From the NCBI RefSeq assembly GCF_000143415.4, contig NW_003314299.1, positions 1,015,963-1,079,962 of the forward strand: DNA of 64,000 bases, in the 5' to 3' direction. The DNA comes from Selaginella moellendorffii. Its lineage: Eukaryota; Streptophyta; Lycopodiopsida; Selaginellales; Selaginellaceae. Numbering within the stretch: position 1 is the stretch's first letter; each line of letters opens with the position of its first letter. The notes under the pieces were generated by a model. That model was not told where the DNA came from. It searched no databases and saw nothing but the letters and a program-made list of their open reading frames with translations. Positions 53,876-64,000 of this stretch are shown piece after piece. A program made the position numbers and the translations under genes.

Positions 53876-54817
53876 AACACACCCAAGAACTCTGTGACTT
53901 TCAAATAACACCCTTTTCAATATTTTTTTGATGTTTGGATGTAAAATCTTAAACTCTTTTGGTGACTGATGACAAATGAAAACCTTGATTGGACAAACAT
54001 CCCTAGTTGGAATAGGATGATGTGTTTGCAATCTTAGCCTCAAACGATAAATCAAATTCAAAGTAATTAGCATATTCCTTCATAATCTGGTCAACCTTTA
54101 CAATACAAAGACCATCAAAGGGATTTGAAGAATGAATAGAGGAATAATAAAGGAGGAAGTAATGAGAAGATAAAAGTGATGGAAGAAGAAGTAAAAGCAA
54201 AAGGACGAAAAGGAATCATATTTGACATGATTATGTTGTAACCAATTGATATTACAAATGAAGTCAAAAGCTTGATTTGGCACTACCCTCAACAATTGCA
54301 ACTCAAGCTTGAGATCACCCACACACACAACTAGGTCTGCCTCATCCTGTGTAGATATGTGTATTCGACCATTGCCATAAAGAATGAAAATTAGCTCTAC
54401 TACATGACGTAAATCTAAACAACAACATGTAGCAATAAGCCAAGCAATAAAAGATAAATTTGAGCATGTATCAACTAACATAGAGAGAATAATAAGAGAC
54501 TTTTTGTTATGAAAACAAATTTAGAAAGTAAATATTGAATGAATTGGTGCTAAATGAACCCTTTGATGATACTTTTAAAAGAAAGATGGAAAGGTTATTG
54601 ACTTATTTGTGCAAGAACCCTTCGCTACTCACGTGACTCTTCATTTCCTAGAAGTATCTTGATGTCTAAACCTTCCATTGCAACAGCACCAACATGATAT
54701 TATTAACGCCAAAGTCTCCACCCAGGAAATGGAAATTGCCAGTCCAATAAACACAACACCAATAAGTGTGATTAACTTCATCACATACCCAATAATGGAT
54801 ATCACAGCCATGATTAT

Positions 54818-54870
54818 GTCCTTTCCTTTGTCCTTACCCTTGTCCTTGACTTTGTCTTTGCTCTTGTCCT
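54818..54870. repeat. degenerate hexanucleotide repeat in the gypsy gag region
   Basis: A run related to CTTGTC/CTTTGTC lies here. On the minus strand it encodes a KDKSKDKVKDKGKDKGKD stretch, a low-complexity linker in the gag relic. Confidence 0.6.
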
Positions 54871-55256
54871 TGAATTCGAGAAATAATAGGATCAACCTCC
54901 ATTGAAATAAGACCATCTCCTATAGGAAGTGGAGTTGAAAAACATGTAGCGAGAAGCAAAAGAAATAACATTTTATAATATTATGCCAATCGAAGAGTAT
55001 CATTAAGGGTGGCTGTAGTAAGTGCATGCATAAATCCTACAAAATTTTTACGAAGTACTAATGATAACATTCCCAACTTGATCCACTTTAACATATTTGA
55101 CTCTACACAAAAGAAGAGACTTCAGAAATGAACACTAAATTGAATCATTGACTTATATAGCTCTTGATAAAGATGATATAATTCTTGGAAGGCATTATCA
55201 CAATTTGATAAAGATGATATAATTGTTGAAAGGCATTATCACAATTATTAATATAT

Positions 55257-55402
55257 TGTAAACTCTTGAATTTCCTAAAAGGTCATGATACAATTGTTTC
55301 CAAGCATCCTAAGACTCTTAACCGATTGAAAAAAATGGTGCACTCTTGTTCATGGGCCCTTTCACTTTATATTTAAACTTCTATGGATTGTCTTGACATA
55401 TA
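55257..55402 (-). repeat. decayed copy of the 5S-bearing LTR
   Basis: Begins TGTAAACTCTTGAATTTCC, matches the LTR at 58385-58578 through AAGACTCTTAACCG, GGTGCACTCTTGTTCATGGG and CCCTTTCACTTTATATTTA, and has lost most of the 5S core. The right end is unclear. Confidence 0.6.
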
Positions 55403-55999
55403 GGAAATTCATGCAAATATTGAGCATCATCCCAAGAATGATATATGGCAATCACTATAAAGTGATGAAACCAATGGTACACATCATTTTTTGAATTCCC
55501 ATGGAAGAACTCTAGCTAAACGTGATGATTAGCAGCAAGAGTACGAGTTGTACCATATGCCATGAATGCTGCCATCAATTGAGTTTGATTATTCAATTAC
55601 AATCACATATCATTGAGCAATTACACCAATTGCTACTCCAAAGTCAAAAGAGGAGGAAGCTATTGCTCTATCATAAAAATAAATGAAAAGAAAAAGTAAA
55701 AAGAAAAGAAATTGAAAAAGCTATAATGAAAGGGAGATTTAAACAATGCAAAAGTTAGATTTAAACCAAAATCCCACATTCAATCACTCATCAAAAACAA
55801 TTAAAACTACCCTTCACCTTCACCAATGTGAGTGTATAGATATGGAAATGGAATATAAAAATGCATATATCAATTAGCCCAAAAATATTAGATTATATAT
55901 ATGAGTGAGTGGTCTAGATTGAAACTAATCTGACAGCTATCAAATCTTACTATGCCAATATTAGTATACGGCATTGTAGGCATACACTTGGACCTCACA

Positions 56000-57998
56000 A
56001 CTTAATAATAAACTAAAAAGTTATATATATATATATATATAGAAATCTACAAAATAATTTATGCTAATGCTATAATTTTAAATGTAATACCTGTAAAAAA
56101 TATTTAAAGTATAGAGATAAGGGTGATTAGAGAATGGTCAAGTAAGGAATATTAAATGAATTAGCAAATTTGTTTTAAATATAGGTTTTAAAGATTTTGA
56201 AAGGCCAATAGAAATTAAAAAATGTTACTTTTAAAAACTCTAAAATTAAATAAAAATCTTATATTCTCATTATAAGTCACTATGTAAATTATAGCATAGA
56301 TTCACAAATTTAAAATATAAAATATGAAAGTAAGTAGGTAGATATCACTCCACCTTAACCAGTAAAAATCATTGATACCAAAATCATCATCCTGTACAGA
56401 AAGAGCAGCATAATGCATGAAAAAGAAAGCCACCCTCCTTTAATGCACTTCACTCCTATTACAAGCTATTGTAAGTTTGTGGTCATTTTTTGTACCACAT
56501 ATCAATGAACTTCTTGTTGTCCACACTTGAGAGAAGCCCCACCAAGGGAATCACCTCTTCTGCTTGAGCAGCCTCGAGTTTCACATAGTGACAAGCATCC
56601 AAAGTTGTATGAGACAAAGAAAATAATTATAGAAATCTAGAGTGAGTATATTTCTTGAAATATATAAAATTCAATAAGTAAAAGGGAAGGAGATGATTTT
56701 AGAGTACTATAATTTAAACGTAAAGGGAAAAAATTTCCATCACTTTTTCCCAATGACTTTAATGGTCCTATTAATTATTTGAATAGATTCTAAATCCTTA
56801 CAATAGAATGAAGTTAAGTGTGATACATAGATAATGTAAATTTTTTATGTAAATTTCATTTGTAATATATTTTTAATTCTAAAAAAGGAATGACTTTGGT
56901 GTGGAAATGATGAAAAACCAAGAGTGGGTATTTATGATGATGAAATGCAGTGATTATGAAAGTGAATAGAGTGATGGTTTGTGAATGTAAATGGATAGGA
57001 ATGAAGAGGAGGATGTGTTCTTGAAAGTGATAGAGACAAACTTGGGAACCAAGGGGAAAGGCTAGAAGATGAACAAGCTCCCGGACGAGTGGAGTTAAGG
57101 CCACCTCAAGGTTGGAATTCAAGCTTGAACTTATATTAGCAAGAGGATATGGCTTGGAAGGACATGAGAAATAAGTGAAAACAAAGAGGAAAAGAAAAGA
57201 AAGTTAAAAACCCAAAGAGAGGAGAAAATTCACTGCTAGTGAAGAAGGTGGTGAGTCAAGCTTTGCTCAAGTGTTGTTGTGAAGAAACTCACCTTTGGAG
57301 GGTGAAAAAAATCCTAGAGAAAGCTTTGGATTCCATGGAAAGTTGAGCTGAAGTAAGGCATGATGATCTAAAGCTTCTGGTGTTGAGAGAATCCTAGTGT
57401 TGAGAGAATCTAGGACCATAAGAGATGTTTATAAGAGACTTGGAGCATGATGTCTAGCTATGTTGGCTGCTCTTGGATGGGAAATGTTGATGGTGTTGAA
57501 GAGGAAAAAGTTTCCCTGAGTGCTTGTAGAAGTCTTGTGGGCGAACAAAGTGTCAATGCTTGGGAAAGTTACCATAGAATCAAATGTGTTGTGTGGTTAT
57601 GGTTGAACTAAATTGAATCTTTGTGATAAGAATGGTGTCTGTGAAGGCTCCATGCTTGAGGACACCATGTTGAGAATTGGAGCTGAAATGTGATGAAACC
57701 CGAAGCCATATGAATGTGCAATGCCATGTCAAAGCAACTGAGTATTGACTCTAGAGTGATATGGAGCTGCTACAAACTGAGGAAAACTTCCCTGAGTGTT
57801 AAGGAAGCCATGTAAAGACTCTTGAGTGTGGCCAAAGTCAAAAACAAAGATTGGAGTTGTGGGTCTACCAACTTTGAAGGATGCACCACCTTGTGCTCCA
57901 TAGCTAGCATGTGCCACGTCCAAGTGGTGTTGTGAGGAGCTTAGATCCTTGAGTGAGGCTTTTTGATGGTGAGGAAAAAGACTTGGAGTTGAGTGTAA
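56000..57998. other. AT-rich DNA with faint coding-like traces
   Basis: A (TA)n tract lies at about 56021-56040. On the minus strand at about 57000-57960 there are Pro/His/Phe/Gln-rich open pieces (GGASFKVGRPTTPIFVFDFG, HTQESLHGFLNTQGSFPQFV) that could be decayed retroelement gag; I cannot assign them. Confidence 0.4.
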
Positions 57999-58915
57999 TG
58001 CATTTTATCTCTCTCCTCTTAAACTAATTGGAAAAGGAGCAATTTCTTGATGAGAGAGCCCTTAGTGGTTATTTTATTCCCATTTATCCCCCAAGGTTCC
58101 AAAGATCCACAGTAATAGTATATTCAAATCTAATCCCATGATCACATGCGCTACACTCACCCCCATTTAGAAATGCCAATGTACTCATTGACTATTAACT
58201 AACAACCCTTACTGAGCCAAGGGGAACCAACATCTCCATTTCTACACTAAATTTACCAATCCTTTTAACCTTTACTAAGCCAAGAGGAACCAACATTTCT
58301 ATTTCTGTATTAAATTTACTAATCCTTCCATTGTGTAGGCTAGCTATTCCATGTGAGGCAATTAATCATCCACCTATACCATAGTGTAAGCTCCTGAGTT
58401 TGGACTTCCCGGGAGGTCACCCAGCCCAGTACTATTCAAACCTAAGGACGCTTAACCCCAAATATCCCAAGACCCTTAACCGTTTGGAAAAGGGGGTGCA
58501 CTCTTGTTCATGGGCCCTTTCCCTCTATATTTGAACCCCATGGATCGTCTCTCGAGCCGTTCCCTTTGGTTGCTTACACATAGTCCCACAGTGGATACCT
58601 TTGTTTGTGGATAGGAAGGACATATGCATGGATGCCCAATATGTAAGATTTCAGATTTAGGGGTAGGAATATACCTTGCTCAAGGGTATATTATGTTTTA
58701 AGTAGCCACTAATCAATATGAATTGAACCTGTGCCATTTTCTCCAATACCACATATAGTGCACCTTATCTCTCTTCTCTTAACCCAATTGAAAAATGGGC
58801 AATTGCTTGATGAGAGAGCCCTTAGTGGCTATTTTATCCCTATTTATCCCCAAAGATTCCAAGGATTCATAATAACAGTATATCCAAATCTCATCCCATG
58901 ATCACATACACTACA
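57999..58915 (-). mobile_element. TRIM element with 157-bp LTRs
   Basis: Terminal direct repeats 57999-58155 and 58759-58915 are both 157 bp, TGCA at the left and CTACA at the right on the plus strand. For a minus-strand element the sequence next to the 5' LTR (right) is TGGTATTGGAG, close to the tRNA-iMet site TGGTATCAGAG, and next to the 3' LTR (left) is the purine tract AAATGGGGGTGAG. There is no coding capacity. The inside is 603 bp, of which 194 bp is a later insertion at 58385-58578. I found no clear target duplication outside. Confidence 0.75.
58385..58578 (-). repeat. solo LTR carrying the 3' half of 5S rRNA (Cassandra-like)
   Basis: 194 bp with perfect 7-bp inverted ends TGTAAGC and GCTTACA and a 5-bp target duplication CATAG at 58380-58384 and 58579-58583. 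On the minus strand the inner part reads GGTTAAGCGTCCTTAGG, then AATAGTACTGGGCTGGGTGA and CCTCCCGGGAAGTCC, which is the 3' half of plant 5S rRNA including the A-box, intermediate and C-box regions of its internal promoter, with some changes. The 5' half of 5S is not recognisable. LTRs bearing 5S sequence are the hallmark of Cassandra elements. Confidence 0.8.
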
Positions 58916-59850
58916 CTGAGATAGTGGACTGAGCAGTTGCAAGAGTATTGTCTATCGAGCTTGTAGGGATCCATGATAAAGTACATGGATCTGTGAGGGT
59001 GTCCTAGAAAGGCAAAGTTAGTAGACAAGAGCAAACAGCATGATGGATATGAGGTCCAAATAAAGGACATTGAATCTTCTCAGTAAGGAAAAATGCCACA
59101 TTTTAGGACTTGTAAGATCTAAGTTGTTCAAGTGGTTTGGCTAGAGGAGATTGTGCCATGAGTGTGGAGGCTGATGTCTCTAAGTTTCCCAGAGTCGCTT
59201 GATCACTGAAAGTCATGGCCACGATTACTGGAATGCTAGAAGTGTTTTCATGTTCATCATGGTATGAGTGAGCAGATTTGTGTTCTTCACAAGAAAGACC
59301 CATTGTTAAAACCATAGGTCTTGAAAAAGTGCACTTAAGTGTGTTATGTAAAACCACTGGGGGAAAATTTGCATCCAAGCTTGCTTGCAGCTACCTTGCT
59401 GGTATAGTTGGGATATCCCAGTGAGCTGTAGGGGTGTGATTCTCAAGTAGAGAGGCCAAACCTAGCACTTGCATACCCCATGGTGATGTGAAGGGTTGAG
59501 GAGGTAAGCAATGTTGAGCTTGGATGGGCCTTGCTGTCATCTGTGGGTTTTGGTACTGATTAGTTTACAGTTGACCCAAAAAACTCATGGATGGTGCTGA
59601 CGCTACATACCTCTATTTCTGGCAGTGATGGATCATTGAGGAGCTTGGGGAAGACAATTGCCAACTCAACTGGAAAAGCTAAACATGTTGGAGTCTTGGA
59701 AGAAGTCAGGGTAGGAGTAGGTGTCAGAGTGGGAGTAGGAGTCGGAGTAAGAGCTGGAGTTGTCTTGTGCAAGGAGCGGCCATGAGCATTTGGCAGTTTG
59801 GATGTGGTCACTAATTTGCATCATTCCTTGCTTCTACTATGTCTCAGCAT
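58916..59850. other. AT-rich DNA, possibly retroelement debris
   Basis: Open pieces on the minus strand at 59103-59378 and 59560-59811 have no clear family. A degenerate GGAGTA/GGAGTC repeat at about 59703-59760 encodes a Thr-Pro run there. Confidence 0.4.
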
Positions 59851-61640
59851 CTACTTGGAGGTGCCATGTGCATCCCAAGATGATAAGATTGGTGAGGGAG
59901 TGGGAGTTCACATCCTGGAAGTCCACCACCACAAAATCCACCAACAATGAGATCCCTTGGACTAATATTGGCACTTGGCGGCATATGCCCGTAGAGATCA
60001 TTGTATGACTTGCAAATGTTTTGAGGATGACGGTGGTGTTATCTTAGATTTGTAATCTAGTAGACTTTGCCAATGCTAAGGAGAGGAAATTGCTCTCTAA
60101 TCCTAAATCCAAGAATGCTTTTGCTGTGACAGTATCTCTTGGAGTGACTAATGCCATAAAAGCTCCCAGATCTTGTATTGTTGTGGTATTTATGATGTGG
60201 ATCTCCTCTCCAGCATGAAGAAGAGGTTGATTGGAATGTGCAAGAGCTTCTAGTTACTGTCCAAATCTTGGGACTGATTGCAAAAGTTATTTGAGTGAAA
60301 GGGTGACTGAGCTATACAATAACCATTGCATGACATCTGTCAGAAGAGCTGAAGATGCGGTAGGAGTTATGGAAGATGTACCAGCCAAGCCTAGAGAAGA
60401 TGAGTTGTCAAGCTGAGAAAGTCCAACATCAACCAAAGGGGATCTAGCAAATGCTGACTCAAAGGGTAACTTGTATGTAATGGTTAAACCTAGTACTTGT
60501 TGAACAATTGAGTCTTGCTCACCATTGATGTCCCGGGCTGTTGGCTGACATTTCTTCTGAGCTCAAGTCACAGCTGTAAGGGTCTCATCATTGATAGTAT
60601 TGATGTGGAGAGCCAATTCCTTTCCCTTGCTCATCGATGGGGTGGCTTTAATTGCGTGTTGTTGGAATTGCTGTTGATATCTATCTAGAGGTGGTAGAAG
60701 TGCAAAGTGATCAGCAAGGGGATGCTTCTGGACATGTTGGCTTCTGGGAGGTTAAAGCTATGGATGGAGGTGATAACACCGTTCTATTGAGTGTGTACTA
60801 GCCTCGTAATGGGTGCACCAACGACGGGGTCGTCTTGATGTTGTCTCTATTTGTTGAAGTCTCAACACCTTAAGTTCCTTGAGAATGGCAGTCTGTTGCT
60901 GCTGGTGTTGCAAGAGAGCTTGCTATTGACACTTAAGGAGGTTTTTGTACTGGTGAAATTCTGCAATGGCATGGTGGCAATCTCTCTTCCGTGACTCTAG
61001 GTGTAGGTTGGTGAGAAACTGCTATGATTGGATGCTTGAGGAGGTGGCTAGATGGAGGCTTGGCAACCTAGGAGACACCTAGAGTGAGGCAAAACTCCTT
61101 CTCAACCTCCTCAGCATGCTCAAAAGCTAGACGACACTCGGTATGCTTATGCTTGAGAAGTTTGCATTGGATGAGTAGCTTCAGCCCTTAGACAAAGGTG
61201 GCAACCACAATTATCTCTGTGAGGTCTGGGATCTAAGTGAGGCATAACTTCCAATATTACTTAAACCACCAAATATATTTAACGACAGACTCATTTGGTG
61301 CTTGCCTGAAAGAAAAGAGTTCAGTGTGAAGTTGTTGGAGATCTTTCTCCTGTCCAAATGTCTTGAGGAAGAGCCTCTTTACCTCTGTGTATTGTTCCCG
61401 CTCTATATCCAAGAGTGACTTTGCCTAAACCGAACTTATCCATGCATCGATCAAAGAAAGTTGTTGCACTTGCTTGCATCCACCATGATTCCATTTGAGT
61501 TGCAAAAGACCTCAAACTCTTATGACTTTGTGCTAATGAAGCTCCATGTGTGAAGAGAGGTAAATTCACACCCACTATAAGATATGGACTAGATTAGCCA
61601 TTTCTACTGGTTGCTGCAAATCCCCAGACAGGGTCCATTG
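59851..61640 (-). pseudogene. LTR-retrotransposon gag and protease remnant
   Basis: On the minus strand at about 61575-61090 there is gag-like text: TQMESWWMQASATTFFDRC, then FRQAPNESVVKYIWWFK and ECRLAFEHAEEVEKEFCL after a stop. At about 60160-59860 a protease-like piece reads KAFLDLGLESNFLSLALAKS and LTNLIILGCTWHLQVDAE; the catalytic Asp-Thr/Ser-Gly has become DLG. Stops occur throughout. RT and integrase are not found here, so the element is either truncated or continues beyond recognition. Confidence 0.5.
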
Positions 61641-62800
61641 AATCCTTGTCCGAGATGAATTGATGGAAATCAAACTCTCACCTTAAACATAAAAACTTGC
61701 CTTTAAGAGTGGAGACTAGTGCCTTCCAAATTGATCCTCCAAATGATTATGACGTGTTGTCACCGGCATAAAATGTTCAAATCACTACAAATGCCCAAAC
61801 ATAGTAAATGCTACGAAGTGATGCACTCAATTTAGCAAGTTAAATCATCCCCAAATGTCCTAAGCAAAGCTCATAATAAAAAAAATGGTCATGAACATTG
61901 CAAACTTTTAACTAAAACTCCAAGAGGCATGAAAATGTTGAGGTATCTTGTAAAGAAATAACTATTGTGCTTTTCTACTAAGAACTCTTACTGTGGTGGA
62001 TGGAATCGCCTAGAAAGTGGCTTGACATCAGCCTAAGAAGCCAAGTCATCCTCCTTATACAAAAGATTTGCAAAAATTAAGTGCAAGATGGGAGACAAAC
62101 TCTCAAAAATAATGATCACACTTAAACAAGGATAAAAGCTAGTGAAGAATAACTCTAGCACAGCCAAAAGGGAAATTGATTGCAATGCTCTTGATTTATG
62201 TGGTGTGTGGTGAGCTAAAAACAGCATGACATGCACTATGGGAATGTGACATGGTAAGAGAGGTATAGCAATAGATCTTCAAAGCAACATAGGAATTAAG
62301 AGGCATTCTAAAGTTCAAGGCTTAGGAATTAGGACATATTCCGGAGTTTGAGGCTCAAAGTGGGGATATCCTCCACTAGTTTGAGGGAGCTAGAGGTCCA
62401 GCCATTGGTCAAGCTTGGAGACGTATTTGCTATTGCGGATGACACAGATGGAACATGCAAGTTCAGTGGGATATGATAGGGGCTGAAGTCGGGACATCAA
62501 TCTGGGAGGCAATGGGCTACGAGTGCTAGTCCATTTGGAGAGCAACAAAAGTGCAAGCACTTTGGGAAGCATGGAACCATTGTCACTTCAATGGGCAACA
62601 AGTGAGGATATCGGCAGTGGTGGCATTGTGGTGGAGACTCACTTTTGCAATAGTGTGTCTTCATTATGCCATCTTGAAAGAGTGGGCAAAACTGAGGTAG
62701 CTAGAAGAGTGGAGGTCTAGGTGGCTTCCATGCTTCGGCAAAATGGTAGGTGGCGAGATTTGTTGGTAGTGGTGCCTCCCGAACTCTATTCTACGTTCGG
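61641..62800. other. intergenic, nothing recognised
   Basis: No supported gene or RNA. Confidence 0.45.
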
Positions 62801-62990
62801 CTTGAGGGGGAGATTTGGACATTGACACAATTCAAGTGAGATGACCACGTCCACTTTTACTCTAGGACTAGGTCTAGTTGCAACACAAGAGGATCCCGTA
62901 GAATAGCTCATAGAGAGGGCGGTATGCCCAATTTTTGTATTAATCCCATTGGGACATAGGGAATGTACATACACATTTACCGATTTATAT
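62801..62990 (+). mobile_element. copia-like purine tract and LTR scrap
   Basis: CTTGAGGGGGAGA at about 62801-62813 looks like a copia purine tract on the plus strand. The following text (GAGAGGGCGGTATGCCCAAT, TTTTTGTATTAA, GGAATGTACATACACATTTA) resembles 17545-17610. No matching second LTR or coding region was found. Confidence 0.35.
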
Positions 62991-63184
62991 GAGTGGTGCT
63001 CTATTTAAGCATGTAGCTCATTGATCCTTGCTCCTTCCTAGGGGTTTAAGCCTTCCCTTTGGGGGAGTAGGGGTACCCATACTGGGCCGTTATGCCATGA
63101 TGTTTCCTCTCGGGGTCCTGAAATAAAAGATACACCCAAGGCTTAGGGATTAAAAGGTCCCATCATCAAGTTTTATTATACTAT

Positions 63185-63318
63185 TGCAGCCATAGGCATC
63201 TTGAGAGAGAGGGAAAGACTACTCTTACTCTTACTCTTACTCTTATTCTTGCTCCTACTACTACTGCTCCCACTCCTACTCCCCAGTTGCAGCCATGGGC
63301 ATCTTAACAGAGAGAGAG
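63185..63318. repeat. (ACTCTT)n microsatellite between two short direct repeats
   Basis: A TACTCT/TACTAC-type repeat at about 63219-63282 is flanked by ATTGCAGCCATAGGCATCTT and GTTGCAGCCATGGGCATCTT, each followed by a GA-rich run. It looks like a local duplication. Confidence 0.7.
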
Positions 63319-64000
63319 AATATTTTAATTCTTAGAATATTCCAAATGGTTGTATAGAAACCCCATGAGGGCGGGTTTTCCACTTTGTGTCTTGAACTAG
63401 AGCCATAGAGAGGAGGATTGAGGTACATAGTGAACCTAGTATGACATCCACCTTCTTCTTTTTTGGAGCATTTCTTGATTGATGGAGATAAAAACTAGGT
63501 ATATAAATAACAAAACTTACATACATATTAGTTCTATAATATTAAAATTGTTTTAGTATACACAACTCATATAGAGCATAGTTTTATATACATATATAAG
63601 TAAAATAGTATAAGAAAATACTCATTTACTTAGATATATAGGTAATATTAGTCAATAGTTTTCCTTTAAGAAACAATAATTTAGGGAAGGAAGTACTGCT
63701 ATTGTATCTTTAAAAGATCCACAAAATCTTAGTTTATATTTAATAGAATTTTATTTAAAATAATTTTAATATTATTTTCATAAATTTATCTAATAATATT
63801 TATTATAATAAATAGTATTTTTTACAATAAAATAAATTTTTAAGCTTTAGGAAAATGTTAAATAAATAAATAAATAAATAGTATTAAATTCATCACTAGA
63901 ATATAGCAATCAGTCTTCATATGATGTATAGTATTATAAATATTTATTTACAAATATTTAGATAATTTTATTGTTTTATAAAACACACACACACAGATAT
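63319..64000. other. AT-rich DNA with simple repeats
   Basis: (AAAT)n at about 63859-63884 and (CA)n at about 63982-63995. No gene is seen. Confidence 0.6.

Larger units (their letters stand above)
50066..55999 (-). mobile_element. degenerate Ty3/gypsy retrotransposon
   Basis: LTR ends of about 170 bp lie at about 50066-50231 (3') and 55827-55999 (5') for an element on the minus strand; AACTT occurs at both outer edges (50061-50065 and 55999-56003) and may be the target duplication. Next to the 5' LTR the minus strand reads TTGGTGAAGGTGAAGGG, a possible tRNA-type primer site. Inside are relics of protease (about 54481-54240; VDTCSNLSF with Cys for Gly, and FICNINWLQHNHVKYD), RT and RNase H start (about 53870-53150) and integrase (about 52440-52130; YHDSSILGGHR and YVCSCIWCQTHN). 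Many stops break every domain. The RT box reads IIND (53534-53532 is the Asn codon). A 5S-bearing LTR lies inside at about 55257-55402. Confidence 0.75.

Noticed and set aside
55800-55826. TGG-starting sequence next to the right LTR of the degenerate gypsy element as a proven tRNA primer site
   Set aside because: I could not match it to a known plant tRNA 3' end and the LTR edge is uncertain, so it is mentioned only as possible.
62801-63160. A full copia LTR after the purine-tract-like sequence
   Set aside because: No clear TG start next to the tract and no second LTR in the window.
1-64000. CRISPR arrays, operons, bacterial ribosome binding sites or origins
   Set aside because: No spacer-repeat arrays or prokaryotic gene organisation are present; introns, PPR genes and LTR elements show plant nuclear DNA.

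Overview
The window looks like nuclear DNA of a land plant, most likely a Selaginella-type lycophyte. The evidence is single-exon PLS-class pentatricopeptide (PPR) genes, very short introns (44-58 nt where I could place both splice sites), plant families such as BAHD acyltransferases, NPF/PTR transporters and gamma-glutamyl hydrolase (GGH), Ty3/gypsy chromoviruses, and dense local duplication. The organism call is inference; no search was run.

Layout. 1-33 kb is a nest of four related segments. Unit A (about 0.2-13 kb) and unit B (about 13-21.7 kb) run forward; units C (about 23.1-27.9 kb) and D (about 29.0-31.2 kb) are inverted. Each unit carries a BAHD acyltransferase copy beside pieces of GGH, and A, B and C also hold fragments of a PTR transporter; A and B add a PPR relic. 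BAHD is broken in A and intact in B, C and D. GGH is intact only in C. A complete PTR/NPF gene follows D at 31.3-33.0 kb. Unit A was later split by a 5.66-kb chromovirus with LTRs and an ATTAA target duplication; the matching empty site survives in unit B.

33.7-36.3 kb is AT-rich with an old TRIM element. 36.9-46.7 kb is a gene island: a small secreted Cys-rich peptide, a sphingomyelin-synthase-like membrane protein, two large PPR genes on opposite strands, and a fifth, divergent BAHD gene.

From 46.8 kb the DNA is very AT-rich. It holds one bulb-type lectin-like gene and decayed LTR elements: a degenerate gypsy element at 50.1-56.0 kb, a 917-bp TRIM at 58.0-58.9 kb containing a 5S-rRNA-bearing solo LTR, and gag-protease debris at 59.9-61.6 kb.

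Strongest leads: (1) the chromovirus has a primer-binding site that is a 15-nt perfect complement of its own predicted transcript start, not of a tRNA 3' end, which suggests Tf1-like self-priming; (2) all BAHD copies with that exon carry Glu in place of the catalytic His of HxxxD; (3) a Cassandra-like solo LTR carries the internal promoter half of 5S rRNA; (4) an uncharacterised eight-cysteine secreted peptide.
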